From positions 5,332,001-5,396,000 of the forward strand of contig NZ_FNSV01000005.1 of assembly GCF_900105905.1 (NCBI RefSeq): a DNA stretch of 64,000 nt, written 5' to 3'. The notes below the pieces were generated by a model, which made no database searches, was not told the origin of the DNA, and was given only the letters and a program-made list of their open reading frames with translations. A program made the translations under genes and the position numbers. This document shows positions 60,279-64,000 of the stretch, piece by piece. The stretch comes from Rhodococcus koreensis. GTDB lineage: Bacteria > Actinomycetota > Actinomycetes > Mycobacteriales > Mycobacteriaceae. How positions within the stretch are numbered: the first letter of the stretch is position 1; each line of letters opens with the position of its first letter.

Positions 60279-62090
60279 CTATCCCCTTTCCACGACGATG
60301 GACTGTTCCACCGGGTCGAGCGTGCCGGACGTGTCGGCACGGCCGGTGCGCAGACGGTTGTCGATGTAGTTGACGAGGTGCGTCAGCGGGATGGTGAGCG
60401 CCAGGTAGAACAGGCCGGCGGCGACGAGCGGTGACAGGTTGCCGGTCTGTGCGTTGAGGTCGCGGCCGACGGCGAACAGTTCCCGCTGGCTGACGAGCAG
60501 GCCGAGGAAGTAGATCAGCGACGAGTCCTTGATCAGGGAGATGAACTGGTTCATCAGCGCGGGCAGCACCCGCCGCACACCCTGCGGGACGACGACGAGT
60601 GTCATCGACTTCCGGTAGCTGAAGCCGAGCGCCCGGGACGCCTCGAGCTGTCCGGGTTCGACGCTCTGGATCCCGGACCGGAAGATCTCACCGATGTACG
60701 CGGACGCGAGCAGCGACAGCGCGGCCGCGCCGAGCCAGTACGGGTTGTTGCCGGTGAGTCCCTTGACGACGGGTCCGGCGCCGAGTCCGACGATGAGGAT
60801 GATGACGACGGCGGGCAGACCGCGGAACACGTCCGTGTAGACGCGGGCGGGCCAGCGCAGCCAGCGGGTGCGGGAGATGCCGGCCATCGCGAGCAGCATG
60901 CCGAGGACGGTGCCGACGATGCCGGACGCCAACGCCAGGATCAGCGTGTTCGGCAGACCGGTCTTCAGTAGGTCGGGGAAGGCCCGGGTGTAGAGGTCCC
61001 AGTCGAAGAACGTGTCCTTCAGTTGCTGGAGTGTCGACTTGGGTTCGGCGACCGGGGTTTCGGTCGTGTCGTTCGCGTTCTGGGCGGCGATCGCGGCGAA
61101 GTCCGGAAGGTCGGGCGCCGGCGCCGCCTTGCTGCCCGGCTTCCAGCCCTCGGGCAGTTCGCGGGGCACCCAGTCGGAATACAGCTGGGCCCAGGTGCCG
61201 TCGGCGATGACGGCGTCGAGCCCGGAGTTCAGTGCGTCGACGAGCGGCTGGTTCTCCTTGTTGACGGCCCAGCCCACGTAGTTGTTGACGCTGAAGGTGT
61301 TCTCGACGATCGACGTGGGATCGCCGGGTGCGATGGCGCCCTCGGCCTGCTGCGACGGCGCGACCCAGGCGTCGATCTGCCCGGTCTTGAGGTTGGCGTA
61401 TGCGGTCGCGTAGTCGGGGAACTTGACCGGGTTCAGCTTCAGCGTGTTCACGACGTAGTCGTCCTGGACGGTGCCCTGGACGACGCCGATGCGGGTCGAC
61501 GCGTTCAGGTCGTCGAAGCTCTGGATCGGTCCGCCGTTGGGAACGACGAGCGAGAAGTAGCCGAAGTCGTAGCCGTTGGTGAAGCCGACGGTGTTGCGGC
61601 GCTCGTCGGTCGTGGTGATGGACGAGGACCCGACGTCGAAGCGGCGCCCGGCGACCTGGGCGAGAAGCCCGGCGAACTCGGTGCCGACGAAGTCGACGCG
61701 CAGGCCCAGCTTGTCGGCGACGGCCCGCAGCAGTTCGTTGTCGTAGCCGGTGAACTGGTTGTCCGAGTTCACGCAAATGCTCGGTGGCGCGTCGGACAGC
61801 GTGCCGACGGTGAGCACCCCGGGGGTGATGAGGTTCAGTTTCGACGTGTCGATCTGGTCGAGCGGGGTGGTCGACGGCGTCGTGTAGCGGTCTTCGGCCG
61901 CGGCGCCCGCGGCGGCGAGGTTGGTCGGGGCGGCCGTGGCCGCGCCGACTCCCGGCGGGGAACACAGATCCTGCGGCGCCGACCCCGAGGTGTCGCCGCC
62001 GCTGGAACAGGACGACAGGGTCAACGCCAGCAGGGCGGTGAGCAGTAACGCCACCACCACACGGATCTTCGCTCCGACGGAAGAAAACAT
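60279..62090 (-). CDS. Fused substrate-binding protein and permease of polar amino acid ABC transporter
   Basis: A 603-residue fusion. Residues 1-28 form a lipoprotein-type signal ending LTLSSCSS; residues about 75-300 are an SBP_bac_3 binding domain (VLTVGTLSDAPPSICVNSDN, FTGYDNELLRAVADKLGLRV, RFDVGSSSITTTDERR); after a linker, residues about 360-590 form a HisM/GlnP-type permease with GLPNTLILALASGIVGTVLG and the EAA-loop region EASRALGFSYRKSMTLVVVPQ (split). Such fusions deliver the ligand without a free binding protein. ATG 62090 is chosen for the signal peptide although its ribosome site is weak; the in-frame ATG at 62174 lies within a TetR operator. Confidence 0.87.
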   Translation of the reverse strand: MFSSVGAKIRVVVALLLTALLALTLSSCSSGGDTSGSAPQDLCSPPGVGAATAAPTNLAAAGAAAEDRYTTPSTTPLDQIDTSKLNLITPGVLTVGTLSDAPPSICVNSDNQFTGYDNELLRAVADKLGLRVDFVGTEFAGLLAQVAGRRFDVGSSSITTTDERRNTVGFTNGYDFGYFSLVVPNGGPIQSFDDLNASTRIGVVQGTVQDDYVVNTLKLNPVKFPDYATAYANLKTGQIDAWVAPSQQAEGAIAPGDPTSIVENTFSVNNYVGWAVNKENQPLVDALNSGLDAVIADGTWAQLYSDWVPRELPEGWKPGSKAAPAPDLPDFAAIAAQNANDTTETPVAEPKSTLQQLKDTFFDWDLYTRAFPDLLKTGLPNTLILALASGIVGTVLGMLLAMAGISRTRWLRWPARVYTDVFRGLPAVVIILIVGLGAGPVVKGLTGNNPYWLGAAALSLLASAYIGEIFRSGIQSVEPGQLEASRALGFSYRKSMTLVVVPQGVRRVLPALMNQFISLIKDSSLIYFLGLLVSQRELFAVGRDLNAQTGNLSPLVAAGLFYLALTIPLTHLVNYIDNRLRTGRADTSGTLDPVEQSIVVERG

Positions 62091-62163
62091 GGTGAGCAGC
62101 GTAACCCTGGCAGGCGGGTTTTCCGGGCTCGGAGGACGCCTCGGGCGACGCCCGTCACTCTCC

Positions 62164-62211
62164 TTGTTTGTCATACAAACAAAGAGAAGTTATTGTTTGT
62201 CGTACAAACAA
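62164..62211. promoter_or_regulatory. Twin 19-bp TetR operators
   Basis: TTGTTTGTCATACAAACAA (62164-62182) and TTGTTTGTCGTACAAACAA (62193-62211) differ at one base and are palindromes except at the centre. They are 29 bases apart and end 13 bases before the TetR start, so autorepression is likely. The divergent ABC gene begins 74 bases away and might also be controlled. Confidence 0.85.
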
Positions 62212-62224
62212 CTTGGAGGCAGCC

Positions 62225-62860
62225 ATGGCGTCGCAGACGGGCCGAGCAGCGCGCGCAACCCGGGAGTCCGGTCGGCAGACCCGCGACGCCCTGTTCACCG
62301 CCGCCACCGAACTCTTCCTCGAACACGGCGACGGCGTCGCGATCACCCAGATCTGTGCCGCCGCCGGGGCCCACCCCAACCAGGTGACCTATTACTACGG
62401 GTCCAAGGAACGGCTCTTCGTCGAGGTGGCCTGCGCTGCCGTGCTGCGCGCCGGCAAGCGGGCCGAGGACGACGCCGCCACCGCGGAGACCGTCGGCGAC
62501 TACACGGAGAAACTCGTCGGCTCCCTGCTCGGACCGGGCGCGCCCAGCGTCGAACTGTTCGTCGAAGCGATGCTCATGACGGGCCGCCGCGGCGAACTCC
62601 GCGACCTCATCACCGACACCCTCCGCACCCTGCACTCCTCGGGCGAGGACGCGCTCATCCGCACCCTGATGCGCACCGGGTGGCAACTGCGCGCCGGCAT
62701 CGACGTGGAGGCGAAGGCATTCTGGTCGGCGATCTTCGGACTGGTGATCCAGAAGACCGCCACCGGCGAGAGCTTCGGCTATTCGCTCGAGGAGGCCGTC
62801 GCCGTCATCTTCGCGAACCTGCAGATTCCCGAGACCGTCCTCAACACCTCCATCGACTGA
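62225..62860 (+). CDS. TetR-family transcriptional regulator
   Basis: A 211-residue TetR protein. The helix-turn-helix is at about 16-65 (RQTRDALFTAATELFLEHGD, then ITQICAAAGAHPNQVTYYYG, SKERLFVEVA); the ligand domain is helical. GGAGG lies before ATG 62225. The twin palindromes directly upstream are its probable binding sites. The next gene, an acyl-CoA-synthetase-type ligase, starts 20 bases downstream on the same strand, so the regulator probably controls that operon and may sense an acyl-CoA or carboxylate (inference). Confidence 0.88.
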   Translation: MASQTGRAARATRESGRQTRDALFTAATELFLEHGDGVAITQICAAAGAHPNQVTYYYGSKERLFVEVACAAVLRAGKRAEDDAATAETVGDYTEKLVGSLLGPGAPSVELFVEAMLMTGRRGELRDLITDTLRTLHSSGEDALIRTLMRTGWQLRAGIDVEAKAFWSAIFGLVIQKTATGESFGYSLEEAVAVIFANLQIPETVLNTSID

Positions 62861-62880
62861 CCCCCTCTTCAAGGAGTGCG

Positions 62881-64000
62881 ATGAACATCGTTCGCGTATT
62901 CGACAGCAACGTCCGGAAGACGCCCGACAAGGCGTTTCTCCACTTCCAGGGCCGGAACCATACGTATGGTTCCGTGCAGGACGGCAGCCGTCACGCCGCG
63001 GCACTCCTGCGGAAACTGGGGGTCGGGCGCGGTGACCGCGTCGCCCTCATGTGCTTCAACACCCCCGGCTTCGTCTACGCCATGCTCGGCGCCTGGCGCA
63101 TCGGGGCGGTGGTGGTGCCCGTCAACCACAAGATGCAGGCGCCCGAGGTCGACTACATCCTGCGGCACGCGCACGTGACGGTGTGCGTCTTCGACGGCGA
63201 ACTCGCGCCCGTGATCGAGCGGTTGCAGACGCCGGTGGTGCTGCTGTCCACCGACACCGCGGTGGACGGGTGCACCTTCTTCGACGACGCGATCGCGGAC
63301 CTCGACCCGATCGACGGCATCGACGTCGACGAGAACGACCCGGCCGAAATCCTCTACACATCCGGCACCACCGGCGCACCCAAGGGCTGCGTCCACAGCC
63401 ACCGCAACGTGGTGCGCGTCGCGACCACGGCGGCGCTCGGCCTGTCCGTCACCCGCGACGAGCGGTTGCTGATGGCCGTCCCGATCTGGCATGCGTCCCC
63501 GCTCAACAACTGGCTGATGGCCACGCTGTACATGGGCGGCACCGTGGTGCTCCTGCGCGAGTACCACCCCGTCCATTTCCTGGAAGCGGTTCAGCAGCAA
63601 CGCATCACATTGTGCTTCGGGCCGCCGGTCATCTACACGAAGGCGCTGAACGCGGTCCCGGATTTCGCCGACTACGACCTGTCGAGTGTCCGGGCCTGGC
63701 TGTACGGCGGCGGGCCGATCGGCGCGGACGTGGCCCGCAGGCTCGTCGAGTCGTACCGGACCACCCGCTTCTACCAGGTGTACGGGATGACCGAGACCGG
63801 TCCCGTGGGGGCCGTTCTGTATCCGGAGGAGCAGCTCGCGAAGGCCGGCTCCATCGGCCGGGCGGCGCTCGCCGGCGTCGACATGCGCCTGGCCGGCCCC
63901 GACGGCGCCGACGTGCCTGCCGGGGGGATCGGCGAGATCTGGCTGCGCACCGACACCGTGATGCAGGGCTACCTCGACGACCCCGACGCCACCGCGGCCG
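62881..64000 (+). CDS. AMP-dependent acyl-CoA synthetase/ligase (partial, runs off right edge)
   Basis: The first 373 residues of an ANL-superfamily ligase are in the window; no stop is reached. Visible motifs are the ATP loop ILYTSGTTGAPKG (about 157-169), PIWHASPLNNW, LYGGGPIG and YQVYGMTETGPVG (A5-type). It should activate a carboxylic acid to an acyl-AMP and then to a CoA thioester. AAGGAG lies five bases before the ATG. Only 20 bases separate it from the TetR gene, so they probably share a transcript. The acid cannot be identified; crotonobetaine/carnitine-CoA ligase-like proteins look similar. Confidence 0.87.
   Translation, partial: MNIVRVFDSNVRKTPDKAFLHFQGRNHTYGSVQDGSRHAAALLRKLGVGRGDRVALMCFNTPGFVYAMLGAWRIGAVVVPVNHKMQAPEVDYILRHAHVTVCVFDGELAPVIERLQTPVVLLSTDTAVDGCTFFDDAIADLDPIDGIDVDENDPAEILYTSGTTGAPKGCVHSHRNVVRVATTAALGLSVTRDERLLMAVPIWHASPLNNWLMATLYMGGTVVLLREYHPVHFLEAVQQQRITLCFGPPVIYTKALNAVPDFADYDLSSVRAWLYGGGPIGADVARRLVESYRTTRFYQVYGMTETGPVGAVLYPEEQLAKAGSIGRAALAGVDMRLAGPDGADVPAGGIGEIWLRTDTVMQGYLDDPDATAA

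Noticed and set aside
60279..62174. Longer start of the ABC fusion at 62174
   Set aside because: This ATG lies inside a TetR operator and would place 28 polar residues before the lipoprotein signal.
1..64000. tRNA/rRNA genes, CRISPR arrays, prophage, transposases, toxin-antitoxin or defence genes
   Set aside because: Nothing with the required motifs or repeats was found on reading the window; this is reading by eye, so a short tRNA could be missed.

Overview
The window looks like a chromosomal segment of a high-GC actinomycete, most probably Rhodococcus or a close relative. The reasons are the very high GC, frequent GTG/TTG starts, an IdeR-type iron box, a rifamycin-associated element (RAE) in front of a HelR gene, TAT/lipobox PhoX, and the density of aromatic and N-compound catabolic operons with GntR, TetR, LysR and PucR regulators. 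No rRNA, tRNA, CRISPR array, prophage or intact insertion sequence was seen. The genus is an inference from gene content only.

Layout. 0-3 kb: the N-terminus of a nonribosomal peptide synthetase (condensation domain) runs off the left edge behind an IdeR/DmdR-like iron box; then a secreted GH25 lysozyme and a secreted protein of unknown function. 3-11.3 kb: a meta-cleavage operon (MHS/MFS importer, flavin hydroxylase, MhpC-type hydrolase, MhpB-type extradiol dioxygenase) with a GntR/FCD regulator and a divergent pair (isochorismatase-fold protein, zinc-type dehydrogenase) whose normal catalytic residues are missing. 11.3-17 kb: a MazG-like protein, two DUF899 proteins flanking RAE-helR, a small zinc-ribbon-like protein and a hypothetical. 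17-19.4 kb: divergent DUF2867/TetR pair with twin palindromic operators (TetR apparently starts at AUU), then a LysR regulator. 19.6-24.7 kb: SDR, flavin monooxygenase, MFS transporter, NADP-type glutamate dehydrogenase and the remnant of a second SDR. 24.7-28.6 kb: MFS, amidase, class III CoA-transferase.

28.8-43.1 kb: a large cluster with XdhC, PucR regulator, NCS2 xanthine/uracil-type permease, a three-subunit molybdenum hydroxylase, CoxG, hydantoinase A/B and an NmrA-type protein; it reads as uptake, hydroxylation and ATP-dependent opening (or carboxylation) of an unknown, probably N-heterocyclic, compound. 43.1-47.2 kb: PhoX phosphatase, PHP-domain hydrolase, membrane-anchored alpha/beta hydrolase. 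47.3-50.9 kb: lutABC lactate oxidation with a divergent GntR regulator and twin operators.

50.9-59.5 kb: a compact set consisting of GntR regulator, MFS transporter, DUF1445 (D-glutamate-cyclase family), pxpA, pxpB, pxpC and a 1130-residue NAD-glutamate dehydrogenase. Together these could import 5-oxoproline (or a related glutamate lactam), hydrolyse it to glutamate and deaminate glutamate to 2-oxoglutarate. 59.5-62.1 kb: polar amino acid ABC transporter with substrate-binding protein and permease fused. 62.2-64 kb: TetR regulator with twin 19-bp palindromes and the start of an acyl-CoA synthetase-type ligase running off the right edge.

Recurring features: many genes overlap by ATGA (translational coupling), and several convergent junctions carry hairpins, including a 40-bp inverted repeat present twice (24.68 and 43.10 kb) and a 13-bp GGCGC-TTC-GCGCC hairpin that closes both arms of the oxoproline locus.
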